64,000 nt of DNA. Source: Nitrosopumilus sp. UBA526. GTDB lineage: Archaea; Thermoproteota; Nitrososphaeria; Nitrososphaerales; Nitrosopumilaceae. A model generated the notes under the pieces. It did no database searches and had not been told where the DNA came from. It saw nothing but the letters and a program-made list of their open reading frames with translations. Below are positions 25,304 through 33,427 of the stretch, piece after piece (the first letter of the stretch is position 1; each line of letters opens with the position of its first letter). Both the position numbers and the translations under genes were made by a program. The DNA is taken from NCBI GenBank assembly GCA_002506665.1, contig DAXZ01000060.1, forward strand, positions 5,865 through 69,864, in the 5' to 3' direction.

Positions 25304-25825
25304 CTATCTTAGCTGCACATTTTTGCCGCTCTTGGCAGGAATTATTCTCTGCTTTGCGTTTGGAAATTCTAAATCAAACTGTCTGCCGTCCTGAATTCTA
25401 TCCAAGAGTACTGCTAGGGCACTAATCTCCGAGTGGGGCTGGCCTCCTACTCCGACATTATAGTCTGCTAGCTCATAAATCTCCCTTGGAACCTTTCTAG
25501 CACCTACTATAATTAGCAGGTCTGACTCGGCTTGAATATCTCCTTGTATGCAGTTTATACTCTGGCCATACATTGAGAGATGAACAACCTTAAAGCCTTC
25601 TTTCTTTCGTCTCTTGATGATACTTTGCGAGTTATCAACAAACACCACCTCAAAATCTCCACCCCAGGTACTGTTTATCTTTTGTATGGTATCTTTTATC
25701 TCTGGATTTACCTCAGTCATGTAGATTCGTCTTGCACCAAAACTCCTTGATACTAGTGCAACATGTGTTGTAACTCTGTCATCTCGTACAAGACGTTGCC
25801 CTATCCTGACTACCTCAATTGCCAA
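25304..25825 (-). CDS. trm56: tRNA (cytidine(56)-2'-O)-methyltransferase Trm56
   Basis: aTrm56 methylates the ribose of C56 in the T-loop of archaeal tRNAs; it is a SPOUT (knotted) enzyme. The 173 residues match the family: [21 protein letters not shown] at the N-terminus, [10 protein letters not shown] near 85, and the knot region [22 protein letters not shown] near 110. It overlaps hflX by 11 bases in the same direction, so they share a transcript. Confidence 0.9.
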   Translation of the reverse strand: MAIEVVRIGQRLVRDDRVTTHVALVSRSFGARRIYMTEVNPEIKDTIQKINSTWGGDFEVVFVDNSQSIIKRRKKEGFKVVHLSMYGQSINCIQGDIQAESDLLIIVGARKVPREIYELADYNVGVGGQPHSEISALAVLLDRIQDGRQFDLEFPNAKQRIIPAKSGKNVQLR

Positions 25826-26933
25826 ATGTTCCTCCTACCTGCGAATGCTCTTTTGGCTTGTCAGCATAGGCTATTTTTTTAATCAACTCTTTTAATTTTT
25901 CAATGTTCTCTCCGGTCTTTGCAGATACTGAGACAAGTCTGCCGCTGTCAAGATTGAGGATGTCTATCTTTTCTCTAATCTCGTCTGCTTTTGATAAATC
26001 AGACTTTGTTAATGCATAAACTAGCTTGTGCTCCTTGACATCAAGCTCGCCTAGCGTTCTCATGCAGCTAGAAAACTTTTTTCGCAGTTCTGAGACGGTG
26101 TTACTTGTGTCAATTACCAAAACTACCACATCTGCATGATTTAATTCCTCAAGTGTAGACCTGAACGCATCAATCATGTATGTGGGAAGTTTGCTGATAA
26201 AGCCCACAGTATCTGAGATCAAAAACGGCTCACGGTTGATTACCAGTCTACGTGTGGTCGTAGTAAGGGTTGTGAACAACTCTTGTCCTTGGTCTTTTTT
26301 CTGGCCTGCTGCCTTGTTAAACAGTGTCGTCTTTCCCGCAGACGTATATCCTGCAAGTGATACTGTCTTAAACCCCAACCTCCTTCTTGCCTGTCTGTGC
26401 AGCTCTCTTTGCCTTCCTGCCTTTTTGAGCTTTGAGCGCACTGTCTGCATTCTGTGTTTTATGTCATTATAATATACATCGACTTGGAACTTGCCTATCC
26501 CCATAAATCCCGGCTGTTCTCCAAGATTTGCAAGTCTGACCTTCTCCTTTGCTCTGAGCATCTCGTATCTTAGCTGAGCTAGCTTTACTTGGAGTTTTGA
26601 TTCTGCACTTGATGCCCTGCTCTCAAAGATCTCCAGGATTAGCGCCTCTCTGTCTAGTATTTCTCTGTGTAGCGCAGTTGCAAGGTTATAGTTCTGGCTT
26701 GGTTTTAGAATCTCGTCATAAATTATAACATCTGGCTTTAATCTGTCTGCTATCTCTCCAAGCTCTTCAAGCGTCTCCACGCCTATCCCACATCTTGGCC
26801 TCTGGAGAAATTTCTGTCTGAGTGTATGAATTATCCTGTATCCTGCAGTATCGCACAGGCCTCTGGCCTCGTTTATCGAGTCTTCCTGGTCATATGTAAT
26901 TAGGATAGCCGAGCTTGTCTTGTCAGGTAACAT
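25815..26933 (-). CDS. hflX: GTPase HflX
   Basis: HflX binds ribosomes and can split stalled ones. The 372 residues have an N-terminal domain with [19 protein letters not shown] near 47, a coiled linker at about 115-165, and the G domain: G1 [14 protein letters not shown] near 205, G3 [10 protein letters not shown] near 245, G4 TKSD near 318. It overlaps the trm56 start. The tail ends [12 protein letters not shown]. Confidence 0.92.
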   Translation of the reverse strand: MLPDKTSSAILITYDQEDSINEARGLCDTAGYRIIHTLRQKFLQRPRCGIGVETLEELGEIADRLKPDVIIYDEILKPSQNYNLATALHREILDREALILEIFESRASSAESKLQVKLAQLRYEMLRAKEKVRLANLGEQPGFMGIGKFQVDVYYNDIKHRMQTVRSKLKKAGRQRELHRQARRRLGFKTVSLAGYTSAGKTTLFNKAAGQKKDQGQELFTTLTTTTRRLVINREPFLISDTVGFISKLPTYMIDAFRSTLEELNHADVVVLVIDTSNTVSELRKKFSSCMRTLGELDVKEHKLVYALTKSDLSKADEIREKIDILNLDSGRLVSVSAKTGENIEKLKELIKKIAYADKPKEHSQVGGTFGN

Positions 26934-26949
26934 CGTAATACCAGAAATA

Positions 26950-27984
26950 TTATGTCTTCTTTAATGTCTTTTCGACATTCATGTTTAGGACTATCTCTGA
27001 TATGTCACTTGCATACTCTGATATTCTTCTAATGTTCTCAGTCATCCTTCTGACCCTGTATACCTCATCGGCTTTCAATAACTTTGATGCATCTGCCACC
27101 CTTTTTTCATACCTGCCAATCTCGTTTATTCTAGTTATGGTCTCCTCTGCCTGGTTATAGTCTTCTTTGAATAATGCTAGAGTAGAGTCATCAAGGGCAG
27201 ACAGACAAAAGTCATTCATCTCTTGGAGTCTCTGCAGGACCCCTTTTTTTACAGACTTTCTAAACTCTAGTAAATCTTTTGCAATAAATGCCGCATGATC
27301 TCCTGTTCTCTCAATGTTCTTTACAATGAGTCTATACCCTAAACAGTCTCTGGCATTTCTAAATCCCATCTCCTTTTGCATATGCTCGTTTTGTATAGCA
27401 ATCTTTAGCTGACGGATTATGTAAAATCCAAATCTGTCTACCTCGTCATCAGCATTAATCACTTCTTGTGCTAGCTCCGGATTGTTCTCTCTGACTGCTA
27501 GGATTGCATCACTAAACATTGACTTTGCTAGGTGAATCATTCTCTTGAATGCCCCATCTACTGTCAGCTCTAGCACATTGACTAGTACCTGGACTGTAAT
27601 TCCATCACTCGAGTCAGAGATTATCTCAGAACCCATAAGCATCCTCTTTACTGCCTCCTTTACGACATTTCTCTGCTGTGCGCTCAGTCTGCCATTTTTT
27701 GGCTTTACATTGATTGTCTTGAATCCTAAAAAGTACAGTGATATCAGCTTTCTGACAATAGAAGTTGTCTCTTTCTCGTCAATCTCTATTATTGCATCTT
27801 CTTTCTTTTGTATGTGGGACTCGTTTCTTGGGGGATAAATCTCCAAAACAGACGAGCCACGTCTTACCATCCTAAGTTGATCTCCCTTCTTGAGACCTAG
27901 TTCCATTACCCACTGCTTTGGCAGTGAGACGATATACGATGATCTCCCGGTAAACTGAATCTTTCTTGTCTCTCCACCTTCCAT
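26950..27984 (-). CDS. PhoU-like phosphate regulator with N-terminal AbrB/SpoVT-like domain
   Basis: A 344-residue protein common in archaea: residues 1-50 form an AbrB-like swapped-hairpin DNA-binding domain ([30 protein letters not shown]), followed by two PhoU-like helical bundles (about 130-330, with [16 protein letters not shown] near 225). It probably regulates phosphate uptake; no pst genes are in the window. A TATA-like ATTAAACTATATAG lies about 26 nt before the ATG. Confidence 0.87.
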   Translation of the reverse strand: MEGGETRKIQFTGRSSYIVSLPKQWVMELGLKKGDQLRMVRRGSSVLEIYPPRNESHIQKKEDAIIEIDEKETTSIVRKLISLYFLGFKTINVKPKNGRLSAQQRNVVKEAVKRMLMGSEIISDSSDGITVQVLVNVLELTVDGAFKRMIHLAKSMFSDAILAVRENNPELAQEVINADDEVDRFGFYIIRQLKIAIQNEHMQKEMGFRNARDCLGYRLIVKNIERTGDHAAFIAKDLLEFRKSVKKGVLQRLQEMNDFCLSALDDSTLALFKEDYNQAEETITRINEIGRYEKRVADASKLLKADEVYRVRRMTENIRRISEYASDISEIVLNMNVEKTLKKT

Positions 27985-28066
27985 GATCTAAAGAAAAGAT
28001 GTCATTCTATATAGTTTAATCCTTTCACTATAGACTAATATTTAGAAATAATTCTAGATACTATTA

Positions 28067-28534
28067 TTGGATAATATCCTAAAGATACAACACACACTCG
28101 ATGCGCTCTTTGGAGCCGGCACATCACGGCTGTTACCAAGAGACATTGAGATGACCTTTTCACGAAAGAACAAGAGGATAAGGACAGTCTCACACAAGGG
28201 CAAGCTGCTGTGTACCCTGAGAATTGACGGGAGCTTGGCAATCAGTATATTTTTTGCCCAGATACTGCTACGTTCCAAGAGATTCCACGAGAAATGTGTT
28301 GAGATAAATGCCGATGCTGCCCCCTTTGTAGAGCAGGGAAGATCTGTGTTTTGCAAACACGTAATCTCGTGTGGAAAGAACATACGCATCTCTGATGATG
28401 TTCCTGTATTGTTTGAGGGTGCAGTGATTGCTGTAGGCAAGGCAGTCTTGTCATCTGAGATGATATCTGATTTTAACCGAGGAGTCGCCATCAAGGTCAG
28501 GGATAGTTTAAAAAGTCGTAGTGGGAGCATATAG
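28067..28534 (+). CDS. stand-alone PUA-domain protein
   Basis: 155 residues. The C-terminal half (about 75-150: KCVEINADAAPFVEQGRSVF, then GAVIAVGKAVLS) is a PUA RNA-binding domain like those ending archaeal TGT and pseudouridine synthases. The N-terminal half (about 1-70) resembles the domain preceding PUA in the TGT C-terminal region. Start TTG 28067, 27 nt after a TATA box (TAATATTTAG). The TGT at 50199 in this window lacks its PUA, so the protein may act with it. NAC follows after 4 bases. Confidence 0.75.
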   Translation: MDNILKIQHTLDALFGAGTSRLLPRDIEMTFSRKNKRIRTVSHKGKLLCTLRIDGSLAISIFFAQILLRSKRFHEKCVEINADAAPFVEQGRSVFCKHVISCGKNIRISDDVPVLFEGAVIAVGKAVLSSEMISDFNRGVAIKVRDSLKSRSGSI

Positions 28535-28538
28535 TATT

Positions 28539-28880
28539 ATGATGAGAGGAGGCAACCGTGGAATGCGAAGAATGATGGACAAGATGGGTCTAGATATGAA
28601 TGAACTCTCTGGCGTCCAAGAAGTGATAATCAAGACTGATACCAAAGAGATCATCATCTCAAAGCCCTCTGTCAATGAGATGAAGACAAAAGATAACTCT
28701 ATCTTTACAGTTACTGCAGACAGCTATGAGGAGAAAGAACTAGAGGTTCCAATATTCTCTGATGAGGACATACAGCTAGTCAGCCAGCAGGCAGGTGTTG
28801 ATGAGGAAAAGGCAAAAGGAGCTCTAGCAGAAGCCGAAGGCGATCTTGCAAGAGCTATTTTGCTTTTGACTACGGGATAA
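28539..28880 (+). CDS. nac: nascent polypeptide-associated complex protein
   Basis: Archaeal NAC is a homodimeric chaperone at the ribosome exit. From ATG 28539 the 113 residues are a basic Met/Arg/Gly-rich start (MMRGGNRGMRRMM), the NAC beta-barrel (VQEVIIKTDTKEIIISKP), and a C-terminal UBA domain (IQLVSQQAGVDEEKAKGALAE). A TTTAAAAAG box at about 28507-28515 lies 29 nt upstream, inside the PUA gene, so NAC can be transcribed on its own. Confidence 0.93.
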   Translation: MMRGGNRGMRRMMDKMGLDMNELSGVQEVIIKTDTKEIIISKPSVNEMKTKDNSIFTVTADSYEEKELEVPIFSDEDIQLVSQQAGVDEEKAKGALAEAEGDLARAILLLTTG

Positions 28881-28994
28881 TTCTTTGGAATACAATAGAT
28901 GGCGCGTTCTAGGTCTTTGACAGAATCTGTAACACCGTATTTTTATGGTATACTGTCAGGGGCACTTGTTTAGGTCGTGTCTAGTTTTTCGTCC

Positions 28995-29012
28995 CTAAAC
29001 CAAAAGGTTTAG
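28995..29012. repeat. perfect 7-bp inverted repeat before the coiled-coil gene
   Basis: CTAAACC-AAAA-GGTTTAG. The right arm overlaps the place where a TATA box for the ATG at 29038 would be, so it may be an operator. Confidence 0.45.
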
Positions 29013-29037
29013 ATCCAGGTACTATTTCGTCAAGATC

Positions 29038-29259
29038 ATGGAAGATTCCATTTTGTCAAAAATAATTTCAGACCAAAAAGACAAGGTTGAAGAACTGACA
29101 AACAAGGTTGAAGATCTGACAAACAAGGCTGAAGAACTGACAAAGGTGCATAACGAACTGACAAACACGATTGAAGAACTGACAAAGGAGCAAAACGAAC
29201 TGACAAACACGATTGAAGATCTAGAGAAGAGACTGAGCTACTATGAAATGTCAGGGTAA
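29038..29259 (+). CDS. short coiled-coil protein built of nearly exact heptad-pair repeats
   Basis: 73 residues, almost all one coiled coil: repeats such as VEELTNKVEDLTNKAEELTK and NELTNTIEELTKEQ show Leu every seventh residue. The DNA is also repetitive (21- and 42-base units GAACTGACAAACACGATTGAAGA-like), so repeat number may vary. No signal peptide or membrane segment. Function unknown; oligomerisation is likely. Confidence 0.65.
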   Translation: MEDSILSKIISDQKDKVEELTNKVEDLTNKAEELTKVHNELTNTIEELTKEQNELTNTIEDLEKRLSYYEMSG

Positions 29260-29478
29260 CTATACCATGGGTTGCCGGAAACCGAAAAGGGATTACGACG
29301 GTGTCGTGGGATTCACTATATCCTGAGACATTGTTAGATCAATACTGGACACTAATTTTTTTGCAGATCTAAATCTTTTCTCGGATGTGATTTACACACC
29401 CGTATATCTGATGGAATTGTGCAATAAAATTCGGGATAAATTGAATGATTTAAGTAATGGAATTATCAGGTTTGAAAT

Positions 29479-29811
29479 ATGAGCATGGCCGAATCCAAAG
29501 TTACCGGAATCATCAAATCTCTACATGTTCTCGAAGATGATCTAGACTATCTGAATAATACGGCAGAAGATATGAAGAAACAGCTATCCATCAAGGCCAA
29601 AACTGGGATTGACAAGCTGTTAGAAAAGACCCAAGAGATGGCCACAAACGAGGCCAAAGCAATTATTGATGCAGCTAAAACCAAGGCGGCTACAGAGTCT
29701 GCAAAGATCACAGAAGAGGGTGATGTAAAACTCTCAGAGATACAATCAAAGATTAATGCCAACTTTGATGAGGCAGTAAAGTATGTAGTGTCTACTATCT
29801 TAAAGACATAA
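29479..29811 (+). CDS. helical coiled-coil protein, A-type ATPase subunit H-like
   Basis: 110 residues, wholly helical and Lys/Glu/Ala-rich (NEAKAIIDAAKTKAATESAK near the middle). The size, the Ala-rich right-handed coiled-coil look and the short C-terminal KYVVSTILKT resemble A/V-ATPase peripheral stalk subunit H, but low-complexity helices can mimic this. No ATPase operon is in the window. Converges with dprA, overlapping 17 bases. Confidence 0.5.
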   Translation: MSMAESKVTGIIKSLHVLEDDLDYLNNTAEDMKKQLSIKAKTGIDKLLEKTQEMATNEAKAIIDAAKTKAATESAKITEEGDVKLSEIQSKINANFDEAVKYVVSTILKT

Positions 29812-30466
29812 AATCTGTTCTATAGGCTTTTTTCAAGATATCTGTTGGTTTCTCTAGCTCTATTGCACCTTGTTTTATCATTTTTTCTGGCCATTTTAGG
29901 TTATCATTATTTACTGCAGATTTTGTAATATATAGCGGCCTGCCTATCCTCAACGTCTCCTGACCTTGGTATAGTGCACCACCTGAATCTTCTGACTCTA
30001 TGATTACTGTAGCATCAGAGATTAATGCCATAGGTATGTTACGTAATGCAAAGTCATCAGGTGTTGCCTTGTGGCCTACCGGATACTGTGAGATGACAAG
30101 ATGATTTTTCATGATCTCTTTTTGCAGCTCGAGGTTTTCTCTTGGATATGTCTCATTCAACGGAGTCCCAATGACTGCAATGGTTCTACCACCGTTTTTT
30201 ATGGCAGTCTTGTGTCCCATTGTGTCAATTCCTTTTGCAAGTCCACTTACTATAACGACATTGTTTTGTACCAAGACTTTGGTAATCTCTCTGGCATCTC
30301 CAAGTCCTTTATCTGATGCCTCTCTAGAACCAATGATTGAGACTCGTGGGTATGGGATGGGAATCTGCATTGCACCCTTGTAGTAGATTTTTTTTGGCTC
30401 AAACTTTGATTCAATATCATTTAGCTTGTATCCTAACAGATCTTTTAGCTGGATAGGTGTAGTCAT
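29795..30466 (-). CDS. dprA: DprA/Smf-like Rossmann-fold DNA-processing protein
   Basis: DprA protects incoming single strands and loads RecA in transformable bacteria; relatives also sit in defence loci. The 223 residues carry the family core: VSIIGSREASDKGLGDA near residue 42, VVIVSGLAKGIDTMGHKTA near 70, GRTIAVIGTPLNETYPREN near 93 and ISQYPVG near 127. No SAM or winged-helix extension. It lies beside a restriction island, so a defence role is as likely as transformation. Confidence 0.85.
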   Translation of the reverse strand: MTTPIQLKDLLGYKLNDIESKFEPKKIYYKGAMQIPIPYPRVSIIGSREASDKGLGDAREITKVLVQNNVVIVSGLAKGIDTMGHKTAIKNGGRTIAVIGTPLNETYPRENLELQKEIMKNHLVISQYPVGHKATPDDFALRNIPMALISDATVIIESEDSGGALYQGQETLRIGRPLYITKSAVNNDNLKWPEKMIKQGAIELEKPTDILKKAYRTDFMSLR

Positions 30467-30570
30467 TTGTTACGTTTCGTATTATGATACTGTTATTTAG
30501 ATATGTAAATAGATATCATAATGTCAGTTCTATTCCTAGAAAATTATACTTTTTATAAGATGCTCAAAAT

Positions 30571-30834
30571 TCACGTCATCCTTTGAAGTATCACTCTACC
30601 TTGTTCTGTTAGTGTAAACAGTTTTCCTTTTCTTAGGCCATGTGTGGTGCATTTTATCAGATTTTTAGACTCTAACTGTTTTAGGGTTCTTGAGACATTG
30701 GTGGTCAACAAATGGGTTTTGCGCGATAATTGTGTTGGTGTGGCGTTGTTTGTCTTGCCCAACGCTTTGAGTATTTTACCCCTGTTTGGTGCGGCCAAGA
30801 CAAATCCCTGTTGTAGATCTGTAGCATCTGGCAT
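30571..30834 (-). CDS. winged-helix transcription regulator of the restriction island
   Basis: 87 residues: FVLAAPNRGKILKALGKT, recognition helix TQLSRKTHLLTTNVSRTLKQL, and a wing ending FTLTEQGRVILQRM, an ArsR/MarR-like winged helix. It is divergent from the methyltransferase gene, with a 98-base gap holding an inverted repeat, the classic position for an autoregulating controller of a restriction system. Confidence 0.75.
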   Translation of the reverse strand: MPDATDLQQGFVLAAPNRGKILKALGKTNNATPTQLSRKTHLLTTNVSRTLKQLESKNLIKCTTHGLRKGKLFTLTEQGRVILQRMT

Positions 30835-30876
30835 ATTTATCGGCAGGTCACAGTCGGTATGGTTTTTACTATTCTA

Positions 30877-30900
30877 ATCATTTTATAATCAAATAATGAT
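30877..30900. promoter_or_regulatory. inverted-repeat operator candidate between the regulator and the restriction genes
   Basis: Arms ATCATTTTAT and ATAATGAT flank a short centre. The repeat lies immediately before a TTTATTA box (about 30903-30909), which is 26 nt upstream of the methyltransferase ATG. Confidence 0.5.
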
Positions 30901-30932
30901 CAGTTTATTATCAGAGGAAATTATCTGGCAAT

Positions 30933-33425
30933 ATGGTCAGAGCAAAGAAAGCAAGCAAATCCAAAGATATTGATCAATACACCCATGGCAACAAGAAAAG
31001 ACCAAATAATCCACCGGTCGGTCTAGTCACACCTAAAACAGATCCTGATCAACCTCGGAAAAAATATTCATCTGATCCCAGGCTGGATCCACAGTTGCAA
31101 TGGTCAGGCAAACAAGAAAATTCCGAGTTTGAAGTTGATACTGTTTCATTGCATGTCCATGAGAGGATAGATCCTATTACTATTTTAGCCAAAGTAATGA
31201 AGTCAGATCAAACCAAGCAAGAAACCATGTTTAATTATTTTGATGCTCCTGAAAATAATCCACCTTTACGAGAAGCAATTGATTTTTACAAACACGATCA
31301 AAATTGGTCAAATCGTTTGATTGCAGGAGATTCGTTGTTAGTGATGAATTCGCTTTTGGAAAAAGAAGGAATGGAAGAAAAAGTACAGATGATATACATT
31401 GATCCTCCTTATGGAATCAAGTATGGTTCTAACTTTCAGCCATTTGTAAATAAGCGAGATGTTACAGATGGTAAAGATGAGGATCTAACTCAAGAACCCG
31501 AAATGATTAAGGCATTCCGAGACACTTGGGAATTGGGCATACATTCGTATTTATCATATATGCGTTACCGTCTATTACTTGCTAAAAAAATGTTAAAGAC
31601 GTCTGGCAGTTGTATTGTACAAATTTCCATAGAGAATGTTGGTAGAATCCGTCTTATAATGGATGAAATATTTGGTGCAGATAATTTTGTCAATATGATT
31701 ACAATACAAAAAGCCACATCGACATCAAGCAAAACCCTAGATAGTGTTAATGATTATTTGCTTTGGTATGCCAAAGACCACAAACAACTGAAATACCGCG
31801 AGTTATATCTCAAAAAAGACTTACCAAAAAATGATTCAGGTTTTAGATTCTTGGAATTACAAGACGGTAGTAGAAGAAACATGTTCCCCTCAGAAATGTC
31901 TGACTCAACCACAATCCCAAAAGGATCAAAAATATTCATACATGGAGGACTCATATCTAAAAGTGGTGATGGAAGCGTTGAATTTGAATTTAATGGAGAA
32001 ACATTTACCCCCGTCAGGGGTTCTTGGAAAACATCACTTAAAGGACTATCAACTCTAGCCGCAAAAAACCGAATCGTTAAAAGTGGTAACGGCATATATT
32101 ATGTGAGATATTTTGACGATTTCCCATACAGATCTTTTCACAATACTTGGACTGATGCAATGTCATCCTTTGCCAAAATGGTATATGTTGTACAAACAAA
32201 TCCAAAAATAATAGAGCGAATCATGTTGATGATCACGGATCCGGGAGATCTAGTCTTTGATCCTACCTGCGGTTCTGGCACGACCGCATTTGCCGCTGAA
32301 AAGTGGGGAAGACGATGGATTACATGTGATACATCTAGAGTTGCATTGGTATTAGCAAAACAACGACTAATGACTTCAAAATTTGATTATTATCAATTAA
32401 ACAATTCAAACGAAGGAATATCTTCGGGATTTGAATATAATACAGCTCAACATATTACCCTTGGATCGATTGCAAATAACGCGCCACCTGCCACAGAAAC
32501 ATTATACGATCAACCAAAAATACAAAAAAATAAAACTAGAATTTCAGGACCATTTACTGTCGAAGCAGTACCTGCACCAACTGTTCAATCAATTGATGTC
32601 TTATCTGAAGCTCTCGATAATTCATCTTTCTCAAATAAAGTATCTCATCAGGAACAATGGCGTGATGAATTATTCAAGACAGGAATACGAGGCAAAGGAA
32701 ACCAAAAAATTGAATTCAGCAATGTAGAAACACACCCTGCAACAAAATGGCTCCACGCAGATGCCGAAACAAAAGAAGACGAACCAAAGCGAGTAATGAT
32801 ATCTTTTGGTCCAGAACACGCACCATTAGAACAAAGACAGGTGTCTCTAGCAATAGAAGAGGCACAATCTCTGATCCCACAACCAAAAATGATTATATTT
32901 GCAGCAATGCAGTTTGATCCTGAAGCTGCTAAAGACATTGATGAGCTAAAATGGCCCGGTGTCACAATTTTAAAAGTAGAGATGAATAAAGACCTGTTAA
33001 CAAATGATTTAAAGAAGAAACGCTCAAGCAATGAATCATTTTGGTTGATGGGCCAGCCGGACACAGAACTGGAAAAAACTAGGGATAAAAAATACACCAT
33101 CAAAGTAAATGGCTTTGATTATTACAATACAAAGACAGGAGAAATTGAATCCGGCGGTTCATCAAAGATCGCAATGTGGATGTTAGATGCAGATTATGAT
33201 GGCAGAAGTGTATATCCACAGCAAATATTTTTTCCAATGGAACAAAAAGCAGGAGGTTGGAGCAAACTTGCAAAAACTCTCCAATCACAAATTGATGAAG
33301 AACTAATCACTAAATATCAAGGAACAGAATCAATTCCCTTTGAGGCAGGTCCCTCTAGACGAGCTGCTGTCAAAATTATTGATGATCGAGGAATTGAATC
33401 ACTGAAAATTATTAATCTTGAATAA
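30933..33425 (+). CDS. type III-like DNA adenine methyltransferase (Mod), with long C-terminal extension
   Basis: 830 residues. Motif IV IYIDPPYGIKYG is near residue 155 and the SAM-binding FDPTCGSGTTAFAAEKWG near 445, the beta-class order of type III Mod enzymes; the stretch between holds the presumed target recognition region. After about residue 480 comes an extra 350-residue part not typical of Mod. It probably N6-methylates adenine in the host DNA. The next gene, a restriction helicase-nuclease, starts 3 bases downstream, so they form one operon. Confidence 0.9.
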   Translation: MVRAKKASKSKDIDQYTHGNKKRPNNPPVGLVTPKTDPDQPRKKYSSDPRLDPQLQWSGKQENSEFEVDTVSLHVHERIDPITILAKVMKSDQTKQETMFNYFDAPENNPPLREAIDFYKHDQNWSNRLIAGDSLLVMNSLLEKEGMEEKVQMIYIDPPYGIKYGSNFQPFVNKRDVTDGKDEDLTQEPEMIKAFRDTWELGIHSYLSYMRYRLLLAKKMLKTSGSCIVQISIENVGRIRLIMDEIFGADNFVNMITIQKATSTSSKTLDSVNDYLLWYAKDHKQLKYRELYLKKDLPKNDSGFRFLELQDGSRRNMFPSEMSDSTTIPKGSKIFIHGGLISKSGDGSVEFEFNGETFTPVRGSWKTSLKGLSTLAAKNRIVKSGNGIYYVRYFDDFPYRSFHNTWTDAMSSFAKMVYVVQTNPKIIERIMLMITDPGDLVFDPTCGSGTTAFAAEKWGRRWITCDTSRVALVLAKQRLMTSKFDYYQLNNSNEGISSGFEYNTAQHITLGSIANNAPPATETLYDQPKIQKNKTRISGPFTVEAVPAPTVQSIDVLSEALDNSSFSNKVSHQEQWRDELFKTGIRGKGNQKIEFSNVETHPATKWLHADAETKEDEPKRVMISFGPEHAPLEQRQVSLAIEEAQSLIPQPKMIIFAAMQFDPEAAKDIDELKWPGVTILKVEMNKDLLTNDLKKKRSSNESFWLMGQPDTELEKTRDKKYTIKVNGFDYYNTKTGEIESGGSSKIAMWMLDADYDGRSVYPQQIFFPMEQKAGGWSKLAKTLQSQIDEELITKYQGTESIPFEAGPSRRAAVKIIDDRGIESLKIINLE

Positions 33426-33427
33426 CA

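Noticed and set aside
29038..29259. CRISPR or minisatellite without coding role
   Set aside because: The tandem units keep one reading frame and give perfect leucine heptads, so a coiled-coil protein explains them.
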